Source of the DNA: Sphingomonas sp. GM_Shp_1
GTDB lineage: Bacteria > Pseudomonadota > Alphaproteobacteria > Sphingomonadales > Sphingomonadaceae
DNA: 64,000 nt
Direction: 5' to 3'
Assembly: GCF_026540895.1 (NCBI RefSeq)
Contig: NZ_JALNUR010000009.1
Location: forward strand, 34,707-98,706
The number at the start of each line of letters is the position of its first letter. The first letter of the stretch is position 1. The notes beneath the pieces were generated by a model. The model worked only from the letters and a program-made list of their open reading frames with translations. It ran no database searches and was not told where the DNA came from. Positions 16,408-29,955 of the stretch are shown piece by piece. Made by a program: the position numbers and the translations under genes.

Positions 16408-16623
16408 ATGAGCAAGCTGCACCTCGTGTTCGGTGGCCGCGTCAGCGACCCGCAGACCCTCGACTTCGTCGATCCCGCCGCGCTGGAAGTGGTCGGTATC
16501 TTCCCCGACTATGCCAGCGCCGAAAAGGCCTGGCGCGCCGCCGCGCAGCGGACGGTGGACGATGCCGAGATGCGGTTCGTGGTCGTGCACCTGCACCGGT
16601 TGCTGGAGCCGACGCTGGGTTGA
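16408..16623 (+). CDS. DUF4170 family small protein
   Basis: 71 aa from ATG 16408 with AGGAG 9 nt upstream. Sequence marks: LHLVFGGRVSDP, LEVVGIFPDYASAEKAWRAA, QRTVDDAEMRFVVVHLHRLL. This matches the DUF4170 family, a short alphaproteobacterial protein usually 70-80 aa, as I remember it. No catalytic motif, signal or membrane helix is visible and the function is unknown. It stands alone, followed by a repeat-filled gap. Confidence 0.75.
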   Translation: MSKLHLVFGGRVSDPQTLDFVDPAALEVVGIFPDYASAEKAWRAAAQRTVDDAEMRFVVVHLHRLLEPTLG

Positions 16624-16639
16624 TCCCGTGGCCGGGCGA

Positions 16640-16930
16640 GGCCGGGGGCGTGGTTCCTTCGGCTTCGCTCGAGCCGAGCGGGTGATCGGAATGGGGCAGC
16701 GCGCTCCATAACCCGCTCCCCCCCACCTCCCGCCCCCCGTTCGCACTGAGCGAAGTCGAAGTGCATGGGTCCTCAATCGCCGCCGGGCACCAGGATACTG
16801 GAAAGGCCAAAGCGTGGCCTTCGACTTCGCTCAGGCTGAACGAAGGTCGGGAATGGATTAGGGCGCTCCATAACCCGCACGCCCACCTGCTGCCCCCGTT
16901 CGCACTGAGCGAAGTCGAAGTGCACGGGCA
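16640..16930. repeat. tandem pair of CTTCGACTTCGCTCAG inverted-repeat elements
   Basis: The 318-bp gap 16624-16941 holds two adjacent copies of one element, each bringing a CTTCGACTTCGCTCAG arm and its inverse. The clear arms are 16819-16834 (direct) and 16746-16761 and 16905-16920 (inverted). Both copies also share GCGCTCCATAACCCGC, so the element was duplicated in tandem. The same family occurs at 29313-29414 and 50654-50726. No gene is visible in the gap. Confidence 0.8.
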
Positions 16931-16941
16931 TCGCCCGGCCG

Positions 16942-17580
16942 TCAGGCGTTACGATAGCGCCACAACAGCAACGGCTTGGCGAAGACCAGCCCAGCGATGA
17001 ACCCGCCGATATGCGCGGCGACCGCGATCGCACCCATGCCCATACCGGCATAGCCGAGCAGCAACTGGATACCGATCCACCCCGCCGCCAGCCACAGCAC
17101 ATGCGTCGTCTCGGCGGACAGCCCGGCGACGCCCTTCGTCGCGCGACGGCGACCATAGAGCAACGCATAGGCCCCGACGATCGCCGAGATCGCCCCGCTC
17201 GCGCCGATCATCGGCATGGGCGAGGCGGGATCGGGGAAATATTGCGCGATCGCCGCCGCATAGGCCCCGACGACGTACAGCACCGCAATGCCCCGCGCGC
17301 CGATGGCCCGCTCGGTCTGCGCACCGCAATAGACCAGCATGACGAGGTTGAAGGCGATATGCGCCAGCCCGCCATGGACCAGAGTCGCGGTCAGCGGGGT
17401 CAGCAGCGTCGGCACGGCGAAGCCGAAATCGGGGGGCAGCGCCGCGCCCTCGAACCGCAGGGGGATGAAACCCGCCGCGACCGCCGCATCGGGCACCATG
17501 CCCGTGAGGATGAGGATCAGCGACACGACCGCCGTGACGGCCGCGATGGCCGTCGTCGCCCGTGCCGCTGTCCAAGTCAT
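16942..17580 (-). CDS. rhomboid family intramembrane serine protease
   Basis: 212 aa, about six membrane helices. Catalytic Ser128 lies in the GASGA motif and catalytic His190 in AAHIGGFIAG; LVHGGLAHIAFNLVML carries the conserved His/Asn oxyanion region of helix 2. It cleaves substrates inside the membrane. The stop of greA lies 4 nt upstream of its start, so it is probably cotranscribed with greA. Substrates are unknown. Confidence 0.93.
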   Translation of the reverse strand: MTWTAARATTAIAAVTAVVSLILILTGMVPDAAVAAGFIPLRFEGAALPPDFGFAVPTLLTPLTATLVHGGLAHIAFNLVMLVYCGAQTERAIGARGIAVLYVVGAYAAAIAQYFPDPASPMPMIGASGAISAIVGAYALLYGRRRATKGVAGLSAETTHVLWLAAGWIGIQLLLGYAGMGMGAIAVAAHIGGFIAGLVFAKPLLLWRYRNA

Positions 17581-17584
17581 CGGA

Positions 17585-18061
17585 TCAAATGAACTCGATC
17601 TTGCTGACGACGTAATAGCGGTCGCCCGACGGCACCGTCACCTCGACCTCTTCGTCCAGCTTGCGCCCGATCAGCGCACGGCCGAGCGGCGAGTTGTAGC
17701 TGATCCGGCCGGTCTTCGCGTCCGCCTCGGTCTGGCCGACGATCTGATACTTGACCGGCTTGTCGTCCTCGTCGAGCAGCGTGACGGTCGCGCCGAACAC
17801 GATCTTGTCGCCCGACAGGTCCTTCGGGTCGATGATCTGCGCGCGGCTCAGCTTGTCCTCGATATCGGCGATCGTCGCCTCGACCTGGCCCTGGCGTTCC
17901 TTGGCCGCATGATATTCGGCATTTTCCGACAGGTCGCCATGCGCGCGCGCTTCCTCGATCGCGTCGACGATCAGCGGCCGTTCCTCTTTCAGACGCCGCA
18001 GGTCCTGGGTGAGCTTGTCATAGCCCTCCTGGAGCATCGGCATCTTTTCGACGGTCGCCAT
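17585..18061 (-). CDS. greA: transcription elongation factor GreA
   Basis: 158 aa from ATG 18061, the usual GreA length; an in-frame extension to 18136 is rejected. The N-terminal coiled coil that enters the RNA polymerase secondary channel has the tip acidic pair in [15 protein letters not shown], and the C-terminal FKBP-like domain has [15 protein letters not shown] and [14 protein letters not shown]. It rescues backtracked polymerase by stimulating cleavage of the nascent RNA. It follows carB in the minus-strand order after a 95-nt gap containing a strong hairpin. Confidence 0.97.
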   Translation of the reverse strand: MATVEKMPMLQEGYDKLTQDLRRLKEERPLIVDAIEEARAHGDLSENAEYHAAKERQGQVEATIADIEDKLSRAQIIDPKDLSGDKIVFGATVTLLDEDDKPVKYQIVGQTEADAKTGRISYNSPLGRALIGRKLDEEVEVTVPSGDRYYVVSKIEFI

Positions 18062-18097
18062 AATCTCTGTCCCCAATTCCATACGCATTCCCGGTAC

Positions 18098-18128
18098 GGA
18101 CCGCCCTCCCCGAACGGGAGAGCGGTCC
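18098..18128 (-). terminator. hairpin between carB and greA
   Basis: Read on the minus strand the RNA would form a 13-bp stem with one G-U pair (GGACCGCUCUCCC paired with GGGAGGGCGGUCC). It lies 28 nt after the carB stop and about 37 nt before greA. No U-run follows, so it may be a weak or factor-dependent terminator, a processing site or a partial attenuator. It could uncouple greA-rhomboid expression from the car operon. Confidence 0.45.
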
Positions 18129-18156
18129 GCCAGCACATCATGTTCTCATGTCGGGA

Positions 18157-21488
<3,332 letters not shown>

Positions 21489-21489
<1 letters not shown>

Positions 21490-21758
21490 TACTTTTCTTC
21501 CGAAGCTTGTGCGTTGCCGATGAAGCCGATCTTGTTCATCGGCACGACGGCGCTGACTTTTTTGAGCACGCACTCAATCTTGGCGAAATCGGCGTCCGGG
21601 CTTCCCCGAAACACGACCTCACGGCCCCTGAGCACCAACCAGCTGCGCGGCGCGCGGCACGCGTCGGCCATGGCGTTCAGATCCGCCTGACTCACCTGAC
21701 GCTGGGGCCGGGTCGGTTGCGCCGCGACCTGCAAGGCAAGTGCGAGCCGCAGGCTCAT
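21489..21758 (-). CDS. small hypothetical protein inserted between carA and carB
   Basis: 89 aa. Its ATG overlaps the carA stop (ATGA, 21755-21758) and its TAA overlaps the carB ATG, so it is a fully coupled middle cistron. The N-terminus [19 protein letters not shown] looks like a short cleavable signal peptide. The mature part has [20 protein letters not shown] and [13 protein letters not shown], with two cysteines (DACRAP, IECVL) that could form a disulfide if exported. No known domain is recognised. The same-strand tight coupling argues that it is a real gene. Confidence 0.7.
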
Positions 21759-22939
21759 TTCCGCAGCGACCCCACGAACCGCTCGAACAGATAGAAGCTG
21801 TCCTGCGGCCCCGGCGAGGCTTCGGGGTGATACTGGACCGAGAAGGCCGGGCGGTCGGTCAGCTCAAGCCCCGCATTCGACCCGTCGAACAGCGACACAT
21901 GCGTCTCACGCGCGTTGGCGGGCAGCGTCTCGCGCTCGACCGCGAAGCCGTGGTTCATGCTGGTGATCTCGACCAGGCCGTCGGACAGGCGCTTGACCGG
22001 GTGGTTCGCGCCGCGATGCCCCTGGTGCATCTTGGTGGTCTTGGCGCCGACCGCCAGACCCAGAAGCTGGTGGCCCAGGCAAATGCCGAACAGCGGCTTG
22101 GCCGTCTCGAGCAACTGGCGGATCACCGGCACCGCATATTCGCCCGTCGCCGCCGGATCGCCGGGGCCGTTGGACAGGAAGATGCCGTCCGGGTTCAGTG
22201 CCATCACATCCTCGAACGAGGCGGTGGCGGGGACCACCGACACCTTCGCCCCGGCCTGAACCAGGTTGCGGAAGATGTTGTGCTTGCTGCCATAATCGAT
22301 CGCGACGACGTGCGGGCGATCCTCGCCCTCCGCGCCTGCATAGCCGAAGCCCAGCCGCCACAGGCCGCCCTCGCGGGTTTCGCCCCAGCCATAATGTAGT
22401 TCGGTCGACACATGCTTGGCAAGGTCCATGCCCTCCAGCCCCGGCCAGGCGCGCGCCTTCTCCAGCAGCGCGGCGATGTCGAATTCGCCCGAAGCCGAAT
22501 GCGCGATCACGCCGTTGGGCGCTCCAGCCGCACGGATGCGGCGGGTCAGCGCGCGGGTGTCGATGCCCGCCAGGCCGATGCGGTTGTGCCGTGCCATCCA
22601 GCCCGCCAAATTCTCCACTGCGCGGAAGTTGGACGGGGCGGTCGGGTCCTCGCGGACGATCATGCCCAGCGCGTGCGGCGCGTCCGCCTCGATATCGTCG
22701 GGGTTCGCACCGACATTGCCGATATGCGGGAAGGTGAAGGTGATGATCTGCCCGGCGAAGGACGGATCGGTCATGATCTCCTGATAGCCGGTCATCGCGG
22801 TGTGGAAACACACCTCGCCCACGGCATCGCCCTCGACGCCGAAACCGCGCCCCCACAACACGTCTCCGTTCGCCAGAACGAGAACACCCGTGGCGCCCTC
22901 AGGCTTTTCGGGCATGGCGAATGGCTTGGCGTCGGCCAT
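21755..22939 (-). CDS. carA: carbamoyl-phosphate synthase small (glutaminase) subunit
   Basis: 394 aa. The N-terminal CarA domain has FHTAMTGYQEIMTDPSFAGQ and GNVGANPDDIEADAPH. The C-terminal class I glutamine amidotransferase has nucleophile Cys in LFGICLGHQLLGLA and the His/Glu pair in VQYHPEASPGP. It supplies ammonia to CarB. ATG 22939 follows a spaced AGGAG. It overlaps the 89-aa ORF by 4 nt and heads the operon carA-orf89-carB. Confidence 0.97.
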   Translation of the reverse strand: MADAKPFAMPEKPEGATGVLVLANGDVLWGRGFGVEGDAVGEVCFHTAMTGYQEIMTDPSFAGQIITFTFPHIGNVGANPDDIEADAPHALGMIVREDPTAPSNFRAVENLAGWMARHNRIGLAGIDTRALTRRIRAAGAPNGVIAHSASGEFDIAALLEKARAWPGLEGMDLAKHVSTELHYGWGETREGGLWRLGFGYAGAEGEDRPHVVAIDYGSKHNIFRNLVQAGAKVSVVPATASFEDVMALNPDGIFLSNGPGDPAATGEYAVPVIRQLLETAKPLFGICLGHQLLGLAVGAKTTKMHQGHRGANHPVKRLSDGLVEITSMNHGFAVERETLPANARETHVSLFDGSNAGLELTDRPAFSVQYHPEASPGPQDSFYLFERFVGSLRK

Positions 22940-23080
22940 GATCGGCGGGCACTCCTCATTAAAATGTCTGCAATGTCGCTAAGTGGCGTCCGCTAGACCC
23001 CGATGGCCCATCCGTCAACCGGTTCACGGAATTGCTTTGCGGCGCTATCGTCCCCGCCTTTCAGACAAGACGGACAAAAC

Positions 23081-23533
23081 ATGATTCGCGACGACATCAA
23101 GGCCGCGCAGGTGGCCGCCATGAAGGCTGGCGACAAGGAAAGCCGCGCGGCGATCAGCCTGATCCAGGCCGCCATCAAGAACCGCGACATCGAACTCCGC
23201 ACCGGGACCGCGCCCGCCGATGACGACATGGTCGTGATCGAAGTGCTGCAGAAGATGGTCAAGCAGCGCCGCGAATCGATCGCCATGTATGAACAGGGCG
23301 GTCGCCAGGAACTGGCTGATGCCGAGAAGGCGGAAGTGGCGGTGATCGAACGCTTCCTGCCGCAGACACTGACCGAGGAGGAGACCAAGGCCGCGATCGA
23401 GGCGATCAAGGCGGAGATCGGCGCGTCGGGAATGAAGGATATGGGTCGCGTCATGGCCGAGCTGAAGGCGCGGCATGCGGCGGTGCTGGATATGAGCAAG
23501 GCGAGCGGGTTGGTGAAGGCTTCGCTGGCGTGA
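23081..23533 (+). CDS. GatB/YqeY domain protein
   Basis: 150 aa from ATG 23081 (MIRDDIKAAQVAAMKAGDKE); an upstream in-frame ATG at 23003 gives an unlikely extension. All-helical YqeY family: LIQAAIKNRDIELR, LQKMVKQRRESIAMYEQGGR, EVAVIERFLPQTLTEEE and GMKDMGRVMAELKARH. It resembles the tRNA-binding tail domain of GatB, but its own role is unclear. In many alphaproteobacteria it lies between carA and dnaG as here. The ribosome-binding site is weak. Confidence 0.92.
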   Translation: MIRDDIKAAQVAAMKAGDKESRAAISLIQAAIKNRDIELRTGTAPADDDMVVIEVLQKMVKQRRESIAMYEQGGRQELADAEKAEVAVIERFLPQTLTEEETKAAIEAIKAEIGASGMKDMGRVMAELKARHAAVLDMSKASGLVKASLA

Positions 23534-23555
23534 TGTGAGTTGGGGAGTTGGGGGC

Positions 23556-24077
23556 ATGGATCGTTTTGATCGCAAGCGTAGTCCCCTCCCCCAACCCCTC
23601 CCGCCTGCGGGAGGGGAGCCTGTTTCGTTTGATGGAGAGGGCTGCCCTCCGCCAAGAGCGCATCCCCTCCCGCAGGCGGGAGGGGACCGAGGGGAGGGCC
23701 CCCGGCCTTTCCGTGAAAACCGACCGACGCGGCAGGCGCGAGAACTCCGCCTCAACCCCACCGATGCGGAGCGAAGATTGTGGCGCGCGCTATCCCGTCG
23801 TCAGGTGGCGGGGGTGCGCTTCAACCGGCAAGTCACGGTCGGTCCCTTCATCGCCGACTTCGCCGCCCGATCGGAAAAGTTGATCGTCGAAGTCGATGGC
23901 GGCCAGCATGACGCCCAAGCCGCTTATGACGAGGCCCGCACCCGCTATCTCGAAGCGCAGGGCTGGCGCGTCATCCGCTTCTGGAACAACGATGTCCTTC
24001 GCAATCTGGAAGGCGTTGTCGCGACAATCGAGCGCGCGCTCGCGGACAAGCCCTCCCCTCAGTCCAGTTTCAGGTAA
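23556..24077 (+). CDS. DUF559 (Vsr-like) endonuclease-domain protein
   Basis: 173 aa from ATG 23556. The C-terminal core (from about RQARELRLNPTDAERRLWRA) is a DUF559 domain, a Vsr-like PD-(D/E)xK nuclease fold: FNRQVTVGPFIADFAA, LIVEVDGGQHDAQAAYDEAR, LEAQGWRVIRFWNNDVLRN. The acidic residues in FIADF and VEVDGGQH are the likely metal ligands. The first 50 or so codons are translated from two palindromic repeats (23595-23616 and 23664-23685), giving PLPQPLPPAGGEP-type peptides. The true start may therefore be later, though no ATG lies closer to the core. Confidence 0.75.
   Translation: MDRFDRKRSPLPQPLPPAGGEPVSFDGEGCPPPRAHPLPQAGGDRGEGPRPFRENRPTRQARELRLNPTDAERRLWRALSRRQVAGVRFNRQVTVGPFIADFAARSEKLIVEVDGGQHDAQAAYDEARTRYLEAQGWRVIRFWNNDVLRNLEGVVATIERALADKPSPQSSFR
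23595..23685. repeat. pair of CCCCTCCCGC palindromes inside the DUF559 reading frame
   Basis: Two 22-bp perfect palindromes, CCCCTCCCGC-ct-GCGGGAGGGG (23595-23616) and the same with centre ag (23664-23685), in inverted orientation 47 bp apart. They are in frame with and part of the DUF559 gene. The same palindrome recurs at 24190-24211 and as a longer pair at 46065-46225. Confidence 0.9.
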
Positions 24078-24130
24078 ACGATGCCCCGCATCGTTTAGGT
24101 CATGCCGGGGGCATGACCGACCTGAAACTC

Positions 24131-24211
24131 GCCTGCGGGAGGGGAAGCGCTTGAGGCACGGACAGCCCTAACCTCACGACCCGCAAGCTCCCCTCCCGCA
24201 GGCGGGAGGGG
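24131..24211. repeat. CCCCTCCCGC palindrome element downstream of DUF559
   Basis: A half copy (24131-24146) and a complete 22-bp palindrome (24190-24211) follow the DUF559 stop, so the nuclease gene is bracketed on both sides by the same repeat family. The gap to dnaG (24078-24312) holds this repeat and the dnaG leader; nothing else is visible. Confidence 0.85.
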
Positions 24212-24312
24212 TTGGGGGAGGGAAAGCCCCGCGCGTTCGAGAGCCCCGAAACCACCTCTCCCCCTTGCCAAAACACCCCCATCCCGCTACAAATTATAAT
24301 CGCGAGGACGCC

Positions 24313-26160
24313 ATGAGCCTGACCCCGCAATTCCTTGACGAGCTTCGCGCTCGGACCAGTCTGTCGGCGCTGATCGGCAAGACGGTGAAGCTGCAAAAGG
24401 CGGGCCGGGAATATAAGGGCTGCTGCCCTTTCCATAACGAAAAGACGCCCAGCTTCTACGTCAACGACGACAAGGGCTTTTACCACTGCTTCGGCTGTTC
24501 GGCGCATGGCGATGCCATTCGCTGGATGACCGACCAGCGCGGTCTGCCCTTCATCGATGCGGTCAAGGAACTGGCGCAGGTCGCCGGGCTCGACATGCCC
24601 GAGCAGGACCGCCGCGCCGCGCAAAAGGCCGAGCGCGCCAAGGGCCTGCACGACGCGATGGCTGATGCCGCGTCGTGGTTCTCCGAGCAACTGGGCGGCC
24701 TGTCGGGCGGTGACGCGCGCACCCTGCTCGAACGCCGCCGGGTGACGCCCGAGACGGCACGCGCCTTCGGCCTGGGCTTTGCGCCCGACAGCCGGGGCAA
24801 GCTGAAGGCCGCACTCAAGGACTATGGCGACCCGGCGTTGATCGAATGCGGGTTGCTGATCAAGGTCGACGGCAAGGACCCGTATGACCGGTTCCGGGGT
24901 CGGTTGATGATCCCGATCCGCGACGCGCGCGGCCGGGTGATCGCGTTCGGCGGCCGGATCATCGGCGATGGCGAGCCGAAGTACCTCAACTCGCCCGACA
25001 CCCCGCTCTTCGACAAGGGGCGCACCCTCTACAATCTCGACCGCGCGGCACCGGCCGTGCGCAAGTCCGGCCGCGTGCTGGTGGTCGAGGGCTATATGGA
25101 CGTGATCGCCCTGGCCCAGGCCGGGATCGCCGAGGCGGTCGCGCCACTCGGCACCGCGCTTACCGAGCATCAGCTGGAACGGCTGTGGCGGATGGTCGAT
25201 GTGCCGACGCTCTGCTTCGACGGCGACGCGGCGGGGCAGAAGGCCGCGATCCGGGCCGCGCACCGCGCGCTGCCTTTGCTCCAGCCGGGGCGTAGCCTGT
25301 CCTTCGTCACCCTGCCCCAGGGCCAGGATCCCGACGATCTGGTCCAGGAAAAGGGCGCGGCGGGCTTCGAGGCGGTGCTCCAGCGCGCGACCCCGCTCAG
25401 CGACCTGCTCTGGCAGTCGGAGATTGCCCAGGCCCAGACCGACACGCCTGAGGGCCGCGCCGCGCTGAAACAGCGGCTGGAGGAACTGGCGCAGCAGATC
25501 CCGCACAAGGATCTGGCCTACGAATATAAGCGCGCGATGATGTCGCGCTATTTCGACATCTTCGGCATCCGCCGCGTCAATGCCGCGGCACTTCACGAAG
25601 CAGTAGCTCAAGCCAATAGAAACGCTGGAAGAGGTGTAGATTACGCCATCATTCGCGCGATGCTTTTGGGCCTCATGCGCTATCCCCACGTCCTTTATCG
25701 CTACATGGACGAGATAAGCCGCCTTGACCTGAAAGATCGCTATCTTAAATCTTGGCAGCATCATCTACTCGACATAGCCGTTGAAAACCCGAGTTGGTCC
25801 AATCAAGAATCGGCTGTGGTCGAAAGCTGGATTGAACAAATTTTGGCTCAGACTGACGTCGATCCAATCGACGCCCGTAACTACACTCGCGACCTTGCTT
25901 TCACATTCTTCAGCAAAAAGAGTGACCCCGCCATCGCCGTACGCGACTTGGAAAAGGTCATCGAGGTGATGCTGGAGGAGAGCGAAACACGGCAAAACCG
26001 CGAGCGCGCGGTCGAGGCGTTCCAGGCCGACATGACCGAGGATCGCTTTGCGGAGCAAACGCGGTGTCACGCGGCACACGCGCAATCGCTGGACCAGCTC
26101 TATCGCTGGCTGGAAGCGGCGCGCGATCTGGCGGACAAGCAAGCCGGGGAGGCCGCTTGA
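24313..26160 (+). CDS. dnaG: DNA primase
   Basis: 615 aa from ATG 24313 with GAGGACGCC upstream. It makes RNA primers at the replication fork. The CHC2 zinc finger (residues 35-65) has Cys38, His41, Cys59 and Cys62. The TOPRIM core has VVEGYMDVIALAQAG and CFDGDAAGQKAAIRAA. Residues from about 430 form the DnaB-binding C-terminal domain. Odd: codons 430 to about 540 (25600-25930) use AGA, GTA, CTA, CAA, AAT and GAT freely. By hand count 25621-25920 is about 49% GC against about 70% in 25381-25500, so this segment looks foreign. The frame is intact. Confidence 0.97.
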   Translation: MSLTPQFLDELRARTSLSALIGKTVKLQKAGREYKGCCPFHNEKTPSFYVNDDKGFYHCFGCSAHGDAIRWMTDQRGLPFIDAVKELAQVAGLDMPEQDRRAAQKAERAKGLHDAMADAASWFSEQLGGLSGGDARTLLERRRVTPETARAFGLGFAPDSRGKLKAALKDYGDPALIECGLLIKVDGKDPYDRFRGRLMIPIRDARGRVIAFGGRIIGDGEPKYLNSPDTPLFDKGRTLYNLDRAAPAVRKSGRVLVVEGYMDVIALAQAGIAEAVAPLGTALTEHQLERLWRMVDVPTLCFDGDAAGQKAAIRAAHRALPLLQPGRSLSFVTLPQGQDPDDLVQEKGAAGFEAVLQRATPLSDLLWQSEIAQAQTDTPEGRAALKQRLEELAQQIPHKDLAYEYKRAMMSRYFDIFGIRRVNAAALHEAVAQANRNAGRGVDYAIIRAMLLGLMRYPHVLYRYMDEISRLDLKDRYLKSWQHHLLDIAVENPSWSNQESAVVESWIEQILAQTDVDPIDARNYTRDLAFTFFSKKSDPAIAVRDLEKVIEVMLEESETRQNRERAVEAFQADMTEDRFAEQTRCHAAHAQSLDQLYRWLEAARDLADKQAGEAA

Positions 26161-26302
26161 TACAGACCACCCCGCGCCCCATATCCGGGGCATATTGGGC
26201 TACCCACGCCCACACTGGAAAATTACGCATGGCCCTCTCACCCGCTTGCATGATCGGCAAGCGGTGTGACAGAGGCCGGGCATTGAGACCCGAGGGCATT
26301 TG

Positions 26303-28333
<2,031 letters not shown>

Positions 28334-28362
28334 GGTCACTGGAACCGCTCAATGGAAAGGGT

Positions 28363-28390
28363 CGCCGATCGAAGGATCGGCGGCCTTTTT
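28363..28390 (+). terminator. rho-independent terminator of rpoD
   Basis: Perfect 8-bp stem CGCCGATC-gaag-GATCGGCG followed by GCCTTTTT, 30 nt after the rpoD stop. It ends the dnaG-rpoD transcript. Confidence 0.9.
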
Positions 28391-28584
28391 CATATCCCTC
28401 ATGCTCCCAATCTTCACTCCGGCGGGGGGCGGAGGTGCCGTCGCCGAGCCCCGGTCACATGACCGCCCTGCCAATAGCATCCCGGCTGCCGCCAAGAGGA
28501 TGTGGTGGGTTTTCGACCTTCATAAGCGGGCCAGGAATGGCCGCCCCCTCCACAATCTTGGGCAAAGCGGGTAATCGGCACCCT

Positions 28585-29226
28585 ATGAAGTATGCGTTGC
28601 CGTTTCTCGCGCTGCTGACCGCAGCCGCGCCCGCCAATCAGAATGTCCCCCGCCCCGGCTATGTCCGGGTCCAACTCAATACCTCCGAAGGGCCGATCGT
28701 CGTCGCGCTCGACACGCGCCATGCGCCCGCGACCAGCGCCAATTTCCTGGCCTATGTCGATGACGGGCGGTTCGACGGTACGGTCTTCTACCGCGCCGCG
28801 CGCGACAAGCGGAACCCCAAGCAGGGTTTCGTCCAGGGCGGCATCCGCACCGATGCGCGCCGCATCCTGCCTCCCTTCCCGCTGGAGACCACGGCGCAGA
28901 CCGGGATCAAGCATCTGGACGCCACCATCTCGATGGCGCGGGGCCAGTCGCCCAAATCGGCGGGTGGCAATTTCTTCATCACCGTCGGCCCGACGCCGGG
29001 CATGGACGCGAGGCCAGGCTATCCGGGCTATGCCGCGTTCGGGCGCGTCGTCGCGGGCATGGATACGGTGAAGAAGATTCTCGCCAAGCCCTCGGGCGGC
29101 GGCATGGACGCGATGAAGGGGCAGATGATCCTGCAACCCGTCCGCCTGATCACCGCCAAGCGCCTGGACGGCAAGCCCAAGCCGACCGGCGAACCCAAGG
29201 TGTGGTTGATCAATTTCGGGGGCTGA
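28585..29226 (+). CDS. secreted cyclophilin-type peptidyl-prolyl isomerase
   Basis: 213 aa from ATG 28585 with a short signal peptide (MKYALPFLALLTAAAPANQ). Cyclophilin domain: VRVQLNTSEGPIVVALDTRH, APATSANFLAYVDDGRFDGT, FYRAARD, FVQGGIRTD, ISMARGQSPKSAGGNFFITV and FGRVVAGMDTVKKILA. The catalytic Arg/Phe pair in FxR and QGG is present. It assists folding of exported proteins in the periplasm. The gene has its own 250-nt leader after the rpoD terminator. Confidence 0.93.
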   Translation: MKYALPFLALLTAAAPANQNVPRPGYVRVQLNTSEGPIVVALDTRHAPATSANFLAYVDDGRFDGTVFYRAARDKRNPKQGFVQGGIRTDARRILPPFPLETTAQTGIKHLDATISMARGQSPKSAGGNFFITVGPTPGMDARPGYPGYAAFGRVVAGMDTVKKILAKPSGGGMDAMKGQMILQPVRLITAKRLDGKPKPTGEPKVWLINFGG

Positions 29227-29312
29227 GGCCCCTCTCCCCAGCGTTCGGCCGGAGGAGTTCAAAGGCCACGCTTCGGCTCTTACCAAGCCCTGAAACGCGT
29301 TCGTCGCTTGGC

Positions 29313-29414
29313 CTTCGACTTCGCTCAGGCTGAACGGAGGTGGGGGATGAACCCCTCCCCCTCACCCGCCCGCCAAGCCCCCCGGCCCTCGGTTCGCACT
29401 GAGCGAAATCGAAG
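29313..29414. repeat. CTTCGACTTCGCTCAG inverted-repeat element
   Basis: Direct arm at 29313-29328 and inverted arm at 29399-29414 (one base changed). Same family as 16640-16930 and 50654-50726. It accounts for most of the 325-bp gap between the convergent cyclophilin and rplS genes; the rest is the rplS terminator. Confidence 0.85.
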
Positions 29415-29479
29415 TGCACGGGTCGACCGCCGATGCTGGGCGCCCTGATCCCACATGCGGTTCGGGGCATATCCCAAAG

Positions 29480-29516
29480 AAAAAGGGCGGCGACACCGTT
29501 CGGTGCCACCGCCCCC
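29480..29516 (-). terminator. rho-independent terminator of rplS
   Basis: On the minus strand a G/C-rich stem (GGGCGGTGGCACC / GGTGTCGCCGCCC, loop GAAC, two mismatches) is followed by CTTTTTCTTT. It lies 36 nt past the rplS stop and ends the trmD-rplS transcript. Confidence 0.85.
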
Positions 29517-29551
29517 TTCACTGTCGAACCGCTGGACGGTCCGCGCGCCGA

Positions 29552-29944
29552 TTACTCGGCGGCTGCGGTGCCCTTGGCCGGACGCGGATCGCGACGCTCG
29601 GCGATACGCGCCGACTTGCCGGTGCGACCACGCAGATAGTACAGCTTCGCGCGACGCACGGCGCCCTTGCGGACGACATCGATCGAGTCGACGTTCGGCG
29701 AGTAGAGCGGGAAGACGCGCTCCACGCCCTCACCGAAGGAGATCTTGCGGACGGTGAAGGACGAGCCCATGCCCTTGTTCGAGCGGGCGATGCAGACGCC
29801 CTCATAGAACTGGACGCGGGTGCGCTCGCCTTCGACGACCTTCACACCGACCTTCAGCGTGTCGCCGGGGCGGAATTCCGGGATCTTCTTCGTCTCGTTG
29901 AACTTGGCGATCTGCTCAGCTTCGATCTGCTGGATCACGTTCAT
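29552..29944 (-). CDS. rplS: 50S ribosomal protein L19
   Basis: 130 aa from ATG 29944 with GAGGAA upstream. L19 marks: [80 protein letters not shown] short Ala-rich tail follows. It lies at the inter-subunit bridge of the ribosome. It starts 11 nt after the trmD stop; the two form the end of the conserved rpsP-rimM-trmD-rplS block. Confidence 0.98.
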   Translation of the reverse strand: MNVIQQIEAEQIAKFNETKKIPEFRPGDTLKVGVKVVEGERTRVQFYEGVCIARSNKGMGSSFTVRKISFGEGVERVFPLYSPNVDSIDVVRKGAVRRAKLYYLRGRTGKSARIAERRDPRPAKGTAAAE

Positions 29945-29955
29945 GACACTATTCC

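Noticed and set aside
18098..18128. carB-greA hairpin as a riboswitch or pyrimidine attenuator
   Set aside because: A single simple stem without alternative pairing, leader peptide or U-run; not enough to claim metabolite sensing.
23595..24211. Regularly repeated palindromes as a possible CRISPR array
   Set aside because: Spacing is irregular (47 bp to several hundred bp), repeats alternate in orientation, spacers are partly coding, and no cas gene is present.
26300..26302. TTG start for rpoD one codon before the ATG
   Set aside because: Overlaps a good ATG at 26303; no reason to prefer TTG.
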